NCBI GenBank assembly: GCA_944324865.1
Contig: CALUXW010000013.1
Span: forward strand, 1 to 41,101
Source of the DNA: Candidatus Gastranaerophilales bacterium
GTDB taxonomy: Bacteria > Cyanobacteriota > Vampirovibrionia > Gastranaerophilales > Gastranaerophilaceae
Direction of reading: 5' to 3'
DNA length: 41,101 bases
Positions 15,485-28,484 of the stretch are shown piece after piece. Numbering within the stretch: the stretch's first letter is position 1; each line of letters opens with the position of its first letter. Below the pieces are notes generated by a model, which did not search any database, had not been told where the DNA came from, and saw nothing but the letters and a program-made list of their open reading frames with translations. The position numbers and the translations under genes were made by a program.

Positions 15485-18400
15485 ACACTGAATATATCTT
15501 TGATATCTTGGAATGTAAGCGTTTTTGCAATATTTCTGTCGATTGAGATTACACTATCCACAAGCGAACGTTTTTTGGATTTTAGTCTTTGAATTTTTTC
15601 TTCTACCGTACCTTTTGTAATCAAGCGGTAAACAAAAACTTTCTTTGTCTGGCCGATACGATATGCCCTGTCTGTTGCCTGATCTTCAACAGCTGGATTC
15701 CACCATGGGTCGTAGTGAATAACATAATCAGCTCCGGTAAGGTTAAGACCTGTACCCCCTGCTTTAAGCGATACAAGGAAAATCGGTATAGTCGGGTCAT
15801 TGTTAAATCTTTCAACCACTTCCTGACGGTTTTTAGTAGCACCTGATAGGTATTCGTGTTTAATGCCTTTTGTTTCAAGCCATTGTTTGATAATGTCGAG
15901 CATACCGACAAATTGGCTGAAAAGAAGTATTCTGTGTCCTTCCGAGATAATTTCTTCAAGCATTTCCTGTAAATGTTCAAATTTACCCGATTCGTTTATG
16001 CCCAAAGTTCCTTCTTTGTCATACAACCTTGGGTGGCAGCAGATTTGACGCAGTCTTAAAAGTGCAGAGAAAATAGACATTCTAGACTTTTCAAGACCAA
16101 CCGTTTCAATAGATTTAAATAACTCTTCTTTAGTTGAGTCAAGAACCTGTAAGTACAAGTCTTTTTGCTCAGGTGTAAGTTCGCAGTACGCAACAGATTC
16201 AATCTTATCAGGCAAGTCTTTTGCAACATCCCGTTTCATACGGCGTAAGATAAACGGAAAAATCTGCCCTTTTAAGCGTTTTTCAACCGCTTTATCTTCT
16301 TTTTCAACAATCGGGTTAACATAGCGATAGTTAAATTCATTTGCATCGAATAAAAATCCGCTCATAAGAAAATCAAAAATACTCCACAGCTCTTCAAGTC
16401 TGTTTTCAATCGGAGTACCGCTAAGCGCCAGTCTGTGCTTCGAGTTAAGTTCTTTTACAGCACGAGAAGTTTGAGAACTTGCGTTTTTAATGTTTTGAGA
16501 TTCATCTAAAATAACGTATCTGAATTCATATTTTTTAAGTTCTGCAATATCACGTCTTACAAGCGCGTAGGAGGTTATAATAACGTCGTATTTGGGAATA
16601 TTTTTAAATTGAGATCTTCTCTCAATACCTGATAATACAAGGTATTTAAGGTTTGGAGCAAATTTCTCTATTTCATTTTCCCAGTTAAATACGACTGATG
16701 TCGGGCAAATTACCAAGGCAGGTTCTTTTCCGTCTTTTTCTTTGGCTTTTTGTAGTAGTGTTAGGGTTTGAAGCGTTTTACCAAGACCCATATCATCCGC
16801 CAGAATACCGTTTAAGCCATATTTGTACAAGAACCAAAGCCAGCTGTAACCTTTTGTTTGGTATTCCCTGAGCGTTGCAACAGTTCCTTTGGGCAAGGGG
16901 GTATTTTCCATATTTGAAAAAGTTGAAATTTCTTTCCAAAATTTGGAGAACTTTCTTGACATTTTAAGCTTAACACCCATTGCCTCAAGCTCTGAAACCA
17001 CCCCTGCACGGTAGGTTTTTACAATAAATTTGTCTTCATCGTTTTTGTAAACGTCATAAGTGTTAAAGGATTTTAAGAGAGATAAAATATCATCACAAGG
17101 AATTGCTGCTTGTCCCTTGCCTTTTGTATTGTAATATTTAGTTCCTTCATAAACTAAATCTTGAATTTTATCAAATTCTATAATTTCTCCGTCGACTTCT
17201 CCATGGAGTTCTATTTCAAATTTATCAGTTGAGTCTTCTATAAAGTCAATTGTTGCTTTTAATTCAAAACCTTTAGAGTTAAGTTTATAAAGACTCATGT
17301 CGTCTTTTTCTATAAATTTCCAACCTTCACCTGCTTTGTTGATATAATAGTTGTAAAAATCAATCGCATATTCTTTTTCAAGTGCAAGGTTATTTGTTTG
17401 CATTGGTGCAAAACGACATGCCAGAAGCATTTGATATGCTTTTTCTTCAAACTGTGTATCTCTTTTAACCCAGTATAAGAGATCTTTTTCAGGTTGTTTA
17501 ATTGTAACATATGGGCTTTTTGGAGTTTTGGCATAAGGAACTTTTACGCCGTCGTATTCAAAATCCAAAGATGCTTTTAGTGATAGGTCGTAATCTATGC
17601 TCAACTCCACTATGCATTTTGGTGGGCGTTTTTCAAATGCGAGTTTTTCCATTTCTTCGCTCAGATAAACGCTCATCATTTTTCTTAATTTTGGCAATTC
17701 TTCGTAGATAAATTTTCCACCTTCAGCGTCTTTGATGTCTGTAAAAGATGCCTTTGTAAGATACTGAGGTAAAATTGACACTTGTGTGTCGGTTCTAAAA
17801 ATTACATCTTTATATCTGCCCCATTTTAGTTGACGAGAGAAATACCTGATTTCTTCAAATGGATAAATTTCGCTCCCGTCGGGTCTTTCCCAATACAAGG
17901 ACAAAAGAACGTTTCCAACGTATGAAATATTTACCGCAAGGCACAATTTCCAAGTTTCATCATCAAAACGAATTTTTTTGTGTGTTTTGGCATCAATTAC
18001 ATCCTCCATTTTGGATAGCATTTTAAAAAATTCGTCGAATTTGTTTATTTGAACATCATACCAGCCTGATTTTTTATCTAATCTTGACTGTTTTAAAAGC
18101 ATCTGAAACATCATTGCTTCAAGTTTTTGAGCGTTATTTAGCTGGAAGTTGGGGTCATTTTTTTGCGCCTCAAGAACAGCTTTAAATATTCCCTCTAAAT
18201 CCCTTATAACTCTTTTTGTATTCCTGTCCATAACAAGAATTGAGAAGAAATTTTGCCTTCTTTTGGGGTTAAAGTGGAAAATATATCCGCCTTGCGGATT
18301 TTCGCACATTGGCAGGTCTTCATCCTTGAAAACAGGAGTTACATTGTGTTTTTCGTAAAGATATTCATCCCAAAGATGATTTTTAAGTGCGCTAAGGCCA

Positions 18401-18648
18401 AGAGCCACGGCATGCTTGCACCAAGGTTCATCAAGAGGGCAGGTACAGGAAGGCTTCACTCCTGTTTTGTTAAACTTAATTGAGGTTTCATAATAAGATT
18501 TATAATTTCCTTTGATTTTACCTTTTACGGTTGAATCTTTAAGGGTAATTTCTTCTACTTGCCCTTTTTGAAAGTACTCGTATCCGCGACGCCAACTGCC
18601 CGGTTTAGAGTTATCTTTTAAAAATTTATTGTTGAATTTATACTTCAC
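15481..18648 (-). CDS. SWIM zinc-finger SNF2-family helicase
   Basis: Superfamily 2 DNA translocase of the Swi2/Snf2 group. The 1055 residues begin with a SWIM zinc finger (Cys68, Cys70, Cys77, His79). A long middle region follows, of the kind seen in bacterial SNF2 proteins. The helicase core starts near residue 590: Walker A in DDMGLGKT, Walker B as DESQ, motif III SGTPIENRLEELWSIFDFL, and the C-terminal lobe ends with SLKAGGTGLNL and QATDRAYRIGQ. The role in bacteria is poorly known; remodelling of nucleoprotein or RNA polymerase complexes is suggested for relatives. The start is GTG at 18648, with only a weak AGG upstream. Its stop overlaps that of dnaE. Confidence 0.93.
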   Translation of the reverse strand: MKYKFNNKFLKDNSKPGSWRRGYEYFQKGQVEEITLKDSTVKGKIKGNYKSYYETSIKFNKTGVKPSCTCPLDEPWCKHAVALGLSALKNHLWDEYLYEKHNVTPVFKDEDLPMCENPQGGYIFHFNPKRRQNFFSILVMDRNTKRVIRDLEGIFKAVLEAQKNDPNFQLNNAQKLEAMMFQMLLKQSRLDKKSGWYDVQINKFDEFFKMLSKMEDVIDAKTHKKIRFDDETWKLCLAVNISYVGNVLLSLYWERPDGSEIYPFEEIRYFSRQLKWGRYKDVIFRTDTQVSILPQYLTKASFTDIKDAEGGKFIYEELPKLRKMMSVYLSEEMEKLAFEKRPPKCIVELSIDYDLSLKASLDFEYDGVKVPYAKTPKSPYVTIKQPEKDLLYWVKRDTQFEEKAYQMLLACRFAPMQTNNLALEKEYAIDFYNYYINKAGEGWKFIEKDDMSLYKLNSKGFELKATIDFIEDSTDKFEIELHGEVDGEIIEFDKIQDLVYEGTKYYNTKGKGQAAIPCDDILSLLKSFNTYDVYKNDEDKFIVKTYRAGVVSELEAMGVKLKMSRKFSKFWKEISTFSNMENTPLPKGTVATLREYQTKGYSWLWFLYKYGLNGILADDMGLGKTLQTLTLLQKAKEKDGKEPALVICPTSVVFNWENEIEKFAPNLKYLVLSGIERRSQFKNIPKYDVIITSYALVRRDIAELKKYEFRYVILDESQNIKNASSQTSRAVKELNSKHRLALSGTPIENRLEELWSIFDFLMSGFLFDANEFNYRYVNPIVEKEDKAVEKRLKGQIFPFILRRMKRDVAKDLPDKIESVAYCELTPEQKDLYLQVLDSTKEELFKSIETVGLEKSRMSIFSALLRLRQICCHPRLYDKEGTLGINESGKFEHLQEMLEEIISEGHRILLFSQFVGMLDIIKQWLETKGIKHEYLSGATKNRQEVVERFNNDPTIPIFLVSLKAGGTGLNLTGADYVIHYDPWWNPAVEDQATDRAYRIGQTKKVFVYRLITKGTVEEKIQRLKSKKRSLVDSVISIDRNIAKTLTFQDIKDIFSV

Positions 18649-18792
18649 GAAATGCCTAAATGCTAAAAGCTAAAACTTCACTTCAACTAACATCAAGCTA
18701 TTAAGCTAAACCGTAAAACCTTAAAAAGCCATTCTCCTAAAAGGTTATCTAATTGCTTAACAACTACACTGATAAAATAACATTAATTTATA

Positions 18793-18826
18793 AAAAAAGC
18801 AAGGGTTTTTTTACCCTTGCTTTTTT
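18793..18826. terminator. Intrinsic terminator after the SIMPL gene
   Basis: GCAAGGGT (18799-18806) and ACCCTTGC (18813-18820) pair around six T, flanked by A6 and T6. It ends the ligA-SIMPL unit on the minus strand and could act in either direction. The roughly 140 bases between it and the SNF2 start (18649-18792) show no feature beyond being poor in G on the plus strand. Confidence 0.93.
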
Positions 18827-18841
18827 AGTCTTTCGAAATAT

Positions 18842-22936
<4,095 letters not shown>

Positions 22937-22940
<4 letters not shown>

Positions 22941-24070
22941 AAAGAGCCTCAATAATTGTAATAGATTCTATGGGAATAGGTGCAATAGAGGATGCTTTAG
23001 ATTATGGTGATGATTTAACTTGCAATACATTATGCAATCTTGCAAAAGTTACCGGTGGTTTAAATGTGCCAAATTTTGAGAAATTAGGATTAGGTAATAT
23101 AAAAGATATTGAAGGAGTTAAAAAGACAGATACACCCCTTGCCAAATATGGAATTATGAAAATGAAATCTAAAGGTAAGGATACAACTACAGGACATTGG
23201 GAGATAGCGGGACTTGTTTTAGAGAACCCTTTTAAAACTTATATAAATTTTCCCGACGAATTAATTAATGAATTTATTTCGAAAACAGGCTGTAAGGGAA
23301 TTTTAGGTAATATTCCCGCCTCGGGTACTAAAATTATTGAACAAATGCACAATGAACACAAAAAAACGAAATTTCCAATAATATATACTAGCGCCGATAG
23401 TGTTTTTCAAATTGCAGTCGATATTGATATTATTCCGCTTGATAAACTTTATGACTGGTGCAAAATTGCAAGAAAAATACTTGATGATGGTAATTGGGGT
23501 GTTTCTCGTGTTATAGCAAGACCCTACCAAATAATTAATTCTAAGCCAACTCGTATAAGTAAATTCAGGCATGATTACTCTGTTGTGCCACCTGAGCCGA
23601 CGCTTCTAAATAAAATTGTAAATTGTGGTAAAAAAGTTTTATCAATAGGTAAAATTAAAGATATATTTGTAAATTCCGGGATTAGTGAAGCAATTCCCAC
23701 AGGCTCAAATAAAGAAGGACTTGAAGCAACTTTAAAATCCATAAAAGAAAAAAAATGGGATTTAATTTTTACAAATCTTGTCGACACTGATATGTTATAT
23801 GGTCACAGACGAGATGCTTTTGGTTATAAAGGGGCAATAGAGCAGGTTGACTTATATTTAAATGAAATTTTACCATCTTTGGATGAGGATGACTTATTTA
23901 TAATTACAGCAGATCATGGTTGTGATCCAACATTTAGGGGAACGGATCATACTCGTGAAATGGTGCCTATTTTGGTGTATAATAAAAGCCTAAAAGGTGA
24001 AAACATTGGTGTATTACCTTCGTTTACTTATGTCAGTGATATTGTAAAAAATTGGCTTGACATTAATTAA
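22937..24070 (+). CDS. deoB: Phosphopentomutase
   Basis: Interconverts (deoxy)ribose 1-phosphate and 5-phosphate in nucleoside salvage; a two-metal enzyme of the alkaline phosphatase superfamily. The 377 residues show the N-terminal metal site IDSMGIGA, the phosphorylated-Thr region KGKDTTTGHWE, the bacterial cap domain, and the C-terminal metal motifs NLVDTDMLYGHRRD, TADHGCDP and GTDHTREMVP. The start overlaps the decarboxylase stop by 4 bases, so the two are co-translated. No nucleoside phosphorylase is next to it. Confidence 0.95.
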
Positions 24071-24090
24071 AAAAACATTAAAGGTACAAG

Positions 24091-25056
24091 ATGAATAATT
24101 TTAACCCTTCTGGTTATTTAACAAGGCTTGTAAGAAACATTATTAATAATCAAATAAAACCGCAGACACAATTAAATACTGCAGGTACATTTGCAAATTC
24201 ACTTTTTACAAATACTCCCAAAACACAACAAAAAGAAACACTTTCGCCGGAGTTAAAAATGACTCCTATGGAGGTTGAGCAAACTTCAAAATATGTAAAA
24301 GAGCTTTTGGATTTGCCAAAAGACATAGCACAAGCAGTAAGTCAAATGGTTACAAATAAAACTATGACTACAGCACAGAACATGCAGTTGCTTTTACTTA
24401 TCTCGAGTGGCAAGATTGACCTTAATCAACTTGCACTTTTTTTAAATGATAATACAAAAGTAGCAATGCAAAAACTTGTGCAAACTCTTTCACAAGCATC
24501 AAAAATGGGCATTACTGACACAACCCAGTTGAGGGACCTTATTAATACTCTGGGGCTTGTAAGTACTTCTTCAACAGATAGCGCTTCAGCACTTAAAAAT
24601 TTTATTTTGCTTTATTTGCCTTGGTTGCCACTTAACAGCGCAGGTGAAAATCTTGACTTTGATATAGATGTTTTTGATAAAACCGGTGCTGATGAAAATA
24701 CCGAACTGCAAAGTATTACAATACTTATTCAGACTATGAATTTTTCAAACATAAAAGTAATACTTGAGATGTCTCAAAATTCCAAAGTGGAAATTTTAAT
24801 GAATTGTATCGAGTCATTTCCACGTGAGAAAGTTCTGACTATCTTGAAAAAAGAATCCGAAAACCTGAATATTCAATCAGGACTTATTATCGAAACAACA
24901 AAAAAAGAAATTCCGAAAGATGAAGTTAAAAAGACCCGTGCTGAAATTTCTGCTTCCTCTTGTGTTTCGCCACAATTGATGCTAATGGCACATGCGGTTA
25001 TAAAAATTGTATTTAAAATAGATAAAGATTTTTCTAATTTGACTTTTGAAAAATAA
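24091..25056 (+). CDS. Unknown protein ahead of flagellar rod genes, possibly FliK-like
   Basis: A 321-residue soluble protein that I cannot place with certainty. The first ~80 residues are low in complexity (Asn, Thr, Gln, Pro) and probably disordered. A helical part (about 80-180) follows, with MQLLLLISSGKIDLNQLALFL. Near residues 210-265 comes a strand-strand-helix-strand pattern (LQSITILIQTMNFSNIKVIL, EILMNCIES, VLTILKKESENLNIQSGLII). That tail resembles the order of the FliK C-terminal domain, and the gene directly precedes flagellar rod genes on the same strand, so a hook-length-control or chaperone role is plausible but inferred. AAAGG lies before the ATG. It begins 20 bases after deoB. 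Confidence 0.65.
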   Translation: MNNFNPSGYLTRLVRNIINNQIKPQTQLNTAGTFANSLFTNTPKTQQKETLSPELKMTPMEVEQTSKYVKELLDLPKDIAQAVSQMVTNKTMTTAQNMQLLLLISSGKIDLNQLALFLNDNTKVAMQKLVQTLSQASKMGITDTTQLRDLINTLGLVSTSSTDSASALKNFILLYLPWLPLNSAGENLDFDIDVFDKTGADENTELQSITILIQTMNFSNIKVILEMSQNSKVEILMNCIESFPREKVLTILKKESENLNIQSGLIIETTKKEIPKDEVKKTRAEISASSCVSPQLMLMAHAVIKIVFKIDKDFSNLTFEK

Positions 25057-25154
25057 TAATTAAAAAATATCTGGGTCATTTAATGTATTTTATGAAGGTT
25101 CCCCTGTGTAAAATTTATATATTGCCGACGTAACTTAAAAAAGGAGCAAAACAA

Positions 25155-25853
25155 ATGAAATTGCAAGGCGGAGTTAGTCTTTCAAAATCAGGGCTTGGAA
25201 TGTCAATTTCAGCCATGCACCTTGGTATGGAATTAATGGGCATAGGTTCCGAAAATATAACTGGTTCAGACAAAGTCGGTTATCAAAGAAAAGAGCCTGT
25301 TGTATCATCTTTTGCGGAATATATAGGTGTGCATGCGCTTTCAACCGCAGTTGATGATCAAGTGGGTAGAATTATTGTCTCACAAAGCCCGCTGGATGTT
25401 GCACTTAGCGAAAAAGGTTATTTTCAATTATTACATCAAGATGGTACAATAGAATTGACACGTGATGGGCGTTTTCATTTAAATAAGGATGGAGAATTAT
25501 TAAGTGTCAAAGGTTACAATGTTTTATCTGCCGGTGGGCAACCGATAATTTTGCCCAAAATGCCCGATGAGTTAAAAGATGTAAAAATTTCGAAAGACGG
25601 TTCTATAGCAGTTTTTGACAGTTCTTCCAGAAAAATGATAGATGCCGGAAAAATCGCTGTTGTATCTTCTGAAGGTGCACTTATAACGGAGCCTTGTGTC
25701 GAACAACAGTGTTTAGAATATTCCAATGTATCTTTACAACAAGAGTTTATGGAGTTGGTTCCCGTTAAAAGAAATTTTGATGCAAACAGGCAGCTTTTTA
25801 TGTTGCAAAACAGTAAATTATCAAGAGCAATACAAGAACTAGGAAGTGCGTAA
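25155..25853 (+). CDS. FlgF/FlgG-type flagellar rod protein (divergent)
   Basis: Axial flagellar rod/hook family protein of 232 residues, exported through the flagellar type III system and lacking a cleaved signal. It has the family blocks: an N-terminal helix with an altered ANNLANxxTxGYK motif (SENITGSDKVGYQRKE), the central strand QSPLDVALSEKGYFQL, TRDGRFHLNKDGELLSVKGY, and a C-terminal amphipathic helix (FMELVPVKRNFDANRQLFML). The N-terminal motif departs more from consensus than in the next gene, so I assign it to the FlgF-like side only tentatively. AAAGGAG lies 7 bases before the ATG. It is 4 bases from the next gene. Confidence 0.85.
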   Translation: MKLQGGVSLSKSGLGMSISAMHLGMELMGIGSENITGSDKVGYQRKEPVVSSFAEYIGVHALSTAVDDQVGRIIVSQSPLDVALSEKGYFQLLHQDGTIELTRDGRFHLNKDGELLSVKGYNVLSAGGQPIILPKMPDELKDVKISKDGSIAVFDSSSRKMIDAGKIAVVSSEGALITEPCVEQQCLEYSNVSLQQEFMELVPVKRNFDANRQLFMLQNSKLSRAIQELGSA

Positions 25854-25857
25854 ATAA

Positions 25858-26580
25858 ATGTACAGTGGTTATAATCTACAGGGTATAATGCGAAGAAGCA
25901 CAATAAATACTCTGCATCAATTTGAAAAATTCGGTTATTATTCGCAAAATATAGCAAATGCAAATACACATGGCTATAAGTCAGTGCGCTTTGATGATGT
26001 TTTGGATGAACAAGGATATGTTTCTGGTGCTATACGCACAAACCATGGACAAGGTTCTTTCCAATTAACTCAAAACCCACTTGATATAGGCCTAAAGGGC
26101 CCGGGATATATACCTGTTACATCGGTTGGCGGCGAAATTTATTATACACGTGACGGTTCTTTTACTTTGAATAAAGACGGTTATCTTATAACGACATCAG
26201 GCGATTTAGTAGGTGGTGGAATAAGAATTGATGCAACAAGTGTTAAAACAGAAATAAGACCAAATGGTGAAGTTTATACTTATAAAGACCCTTCAGACGA
26301 AGGGCAATACTGCGGAACAATCCCGCTTGTTCAGTTTGCAAATCCGGAAGGACTTGAAGAAGTTGGGAAAAATCGTTATCGAGCTACAGAAAATTCAGGC
26401 GAAATTGTTCTCGTCGAAAGTCATGATAGAATTGCACAATATGGTATAGAAAGATCAAATGTTGATATTTTTGCATCTGTTGATGAAATAATGCGTTTGA
26501 ATACTTCACTTTTGGCATCAACTTCACTTATGAAGGCAGTTAGCGATATGTATGATAAGGCAATTAATATAAGGGATTAA
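25858..26580 (+). CDS. flgG: FlgG-type flagellar distal rod protein
   Basis: Rod protein of 240 residues. The diagnostic N-terminal NIANANTHGYKS, QNPLDIGLKGPGYIPV, YTRDGSFTLNKDGYLITTSG and the C-terminal segment (RSNVDIFASVDEIMRLNTSLLAS) are present. It resembles FlgG more than its upstream neighbour does, although the assignment between FlgF and FlgG is not certain. It is tightly packed: 4 bases after the previous gene and 6 bases before flgB, consistent with one rod operon. Confidence 0.82.
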   Translation: MYSGYNLQGIMRRSTINTLHQFEKFGYYSQNIANANTHGYKSVRFDDVLDEQGYVSGAIRTNHGQGSFQLTQNPLDIGLKGPGYIPVTSVGGEIYYTRDGSFTLNKDGYLITTSGDLVGGGIRIDATSVKTEIRPNGEVYTYKDPSDEGQYCGTIPLVQFANPEGLEEVGKNRYRATENSGEIVLVESHDRIAQYGIERSNVDIFASVDEIMRLNTSLLASTSLMKAVSDMYDKAINIRD

Positions 26581-26586
26581 TAAAAA

Positions 26587-26931
26587 ATGTACTCACCAAT
26601 AAATTCACTCGAAAAATCACAACTTTTAATGGATTTAATAGCTGCAAGACAAGAGGCGGTTTCAGCAAATATCGCAAATATGGACACACCAAATTATGTC
26701 AGAAAAGACATTGATTTTTCGCAGTACTTAAATACTATGAATTCAAATCTTGAAACAAAATTAAGTCAAAAATTGGGGCCATCAGGAGTTATGGAACCAC
26801 AAAGTCAGACACTCAGTGCAGAAGACGAGCTTGCATTAATGCAGAAAAACGCAATATTGTATGCAGTTGCTGCACGTCAAATGTCAAATACGATAACTGA
26901 ATTAAAAACTGTAATAAACGTAGGAAAATAA
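26587..26931 (+). CDS. flgB: Flagellar basal-body rod protein FlgB
   Basis: Proximal rod protein, 114 residues. The conserved N-terminal segment LDLIAARQEAVSANIANMDTPNYV is represented closely (here MDLIAARQEAV then SANIANMDTPNYVRKDIDF). The C-terminal helix DELALMQKNAILYAVAARQM is the usual FlgB tail. It lies between the FlgG-type gene and flgC. The order rod-distal genes, flgB, flgC is unlike the common flgB-flgC-fliE operon. Confidence 0.93.
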   Translation: MYSPINSLEKSQLLMDLIAARQEAVSANIANMDTPNYVRKDIDFSQYLNTMNSNLETKLSQKLGPSGVMEPQSQTLSAEDELALMQKNAILYAVAARQMSNTITELKTVINVGK

Positions 26932-26947
26932 TTGAAAGGTTTGCAAA

Positions 26948-27391
26948 ATGGGAATAATGGATGCTTTTGAAGTAGGAGCCGGAGGATTAAGGGCGCATGG
27001 TAAAAGAATAGAAATTGCGGCAAGAAACGTTGCAAATATGGATACACCTAATTATGTTAGAAAAATTCCGGTTTTAAACGCTACGGAAGATATTTCTTTT
27101 GCAGGACTTTTAAATACTATGAAAGAAGATGTTTTTAGTGTCGGGACAGTTCCGTTTTTAGAGGGTGGAGTTAAATTTAGCGGAGTAGTAGAAGATCCTA
27201 CTCCTGGTGAAAAAATATATCGTCCGGGACACCCTGATGCAGACTCTGAAGGATATGTCAGAATGTCTAACGTTAATCCTATGGTAGATATTGCAGATGC
27301 TACACTTGCACAAAGGGCTTACGAAGCTTCTTTAGGGGTTATGTCTATTACGAAATCCATGGCAAGTCGTGCTATTGAAATAGGCAGATAA
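26948..27391 (+). CDS. flgC: Flagellar basal-body rod protein FlgC
   Basis: Proximal rod protein, 147 residues. It shows the N-terminal RIEIAARNVANMDTPNYVRK and the C-terminal VNPMVDIADATLAQRAYEAS, a close match to the FlgC signature. AAAGG precedes the ATG. No fliE follows: the next gene is a convergent lytic transglycosylase whose stop codon lies 2 bases away. Confidence 0.95.
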   Translation: MGIMDAFEVGAGGLRAHGKRIEIAARNVANMDTPNYVRKIPVLNATEDISFAGLLNTMKEDVFSVGTVPFLEGGVKFSGVVEDPTPGEKIYRPGHPDADSEGYVRMSNVNPMVDIADATLAQRAYEASLGVMSITKSMASRAIEIGR

Positions 27392-27393
27392 GA

Positions 27394-28419
27394 TTAATAT
27401 GCAAATTCATCCATATATTCATCCAAATCGCCGTTTAAAAGCATTTGCGTGTAATTAGGATGTGCCTGTAATATTTCTCTATATTTTAAAATATTTAGTG
27501 CGTATTCATCGGAATTTTTGTAATTACCGTTCAATATGTTTGTAATTCCTGCATTATAGGCACAAAGTGTATTAAATAAATCATTTTCAAAGTAATTGTC
27601 CATAATAAATTTGTTGTAAGCAATTCCAAGTTTTAAATTACCCAATGGATCATTTCTGTCTTGCGGATCATCAGGGAAATATAAAGCATTAGCATCTGTT
27701 TGTGCATTTTTACTTAATTGCATTAAACCGACGCAACCGGTGTCGCTTGTGTTTATTTCACCACTTTCAATATAATGATTGCCTGATGATTCCATAAAAA
27801 TTTGCGCAAGTATATATTCTATATCAAGACCTTTTGCCCAAGGTTGCGACAAAATATCTTTAATTGTATTTACGGGATCATCTATATTTTTTCTTAATCT
27901 TTGAATTGTAACAAGCATATCATAGTATGCTTTTTTCAATTCAATATCGTCTTTAATTGTATTTACGGCATTTTCTATTGTTTTAATTTCTTGTGCACTT
28001 TTTGTTTGTTCGTCAAAATCCAAATATAGTTCTTCTGCATCATCATCAGCATTGGTATTGACTGTTATATTTAAATCAGAGTTATTTTTGTCTGTATTTT
28101 GTAATGTTGCGGAAGTAATAATAATCCCTGTGCTTGTAAGGGCTGCTGCAAAAAGAAGCGGAATATTTATACCTCGTTTTTTTCGAGTTTTTTCGCTGTG
28201 ATTATTAAAAGATGTTTTTATTTTTTCAAATGAGTCAGTTTTTACTTGTTGTTCTCTTTTTCTTGCTTCAAAAGCTGCTTTTTGTGCCTTTTTTTCTCTT
28301 AGCGTATTATTTTCATCTCTTTTTTTGAAAATTTCATTAATTTCTTTGTAATAATCGTTATTATCATAATAATTACGATTTTTAAAAACAGGTACATTTT
28401 TATTTGTTAGCGCAAGCAT
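27394..28419 (-). CDS. Membrane-anchored lytic transglycosylase (SLT domain)
   Basis: A 341-residue protein with a cytoplasmic, very basic N-terminus (1-82), one membrane helix (about 85-106, after KKRGINIP) and an external C-terminal lysozyme-like SLT domain. The domain shows the catalytic Glu in QIFMESSGNHY, the GLMQLS motif and the CAYNAGI motif. It would cleave peptidoglycan on the outer face of the inner membrane. Its convergent position next to flgC, with only 2 bases between stops, suggests but does not prove a part in letting the rod cross the wall. GGAAGGA precedes the ATG. The unusually long charged cytoplasmic tail may bind a partner. Confidence 0.88.
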   Translation of the reverse strand: MLALTNKNVPVFKNRNYYDNNDYYKEINEIFKKRDENNTLREKKAQKAAFEARKREQQVKTDSFEKIKTSFNNHSEKTRKKRGINIPLLFAAALTSTGIIITSATLQNTDKNNSDLNITVNTNADDDAEELYLDFDEQTKSAQEIKTIENAVNTIKDDIELKKAYYDMLVTIQRLRKNIDDPVNTIKDILSQPWAKGLDIEYILAQIFMESSGNHYIESGEINTSDTGCVGLMQLSKNAQTDANALYFPDDPQDRNDPLGNLKLGIAYNKFIMDNYFENDLFNTLCAYNAGITNILNGNYKNSDEYALNILKYREILQAHPNYTQMLLNGDLDEYMDEFAY

Positions 28420-28484
28420 TATTTTTTCCTTCCACTTTTGTGCAATTTAGTTAAAACACATAAATATAAAAAATTGCTTTTTAA

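Noticed and set aside
25107..25131. TAAA followed by GCCGACG ahead of the flagellar rod gene, resembling a sigma-28 promoter
   Set aside because: The spacing is 11 bases against about 15 for TAAA-N15-GCCGATAA, and the downstream part diverges from GCCGATAA. Not enough to call.
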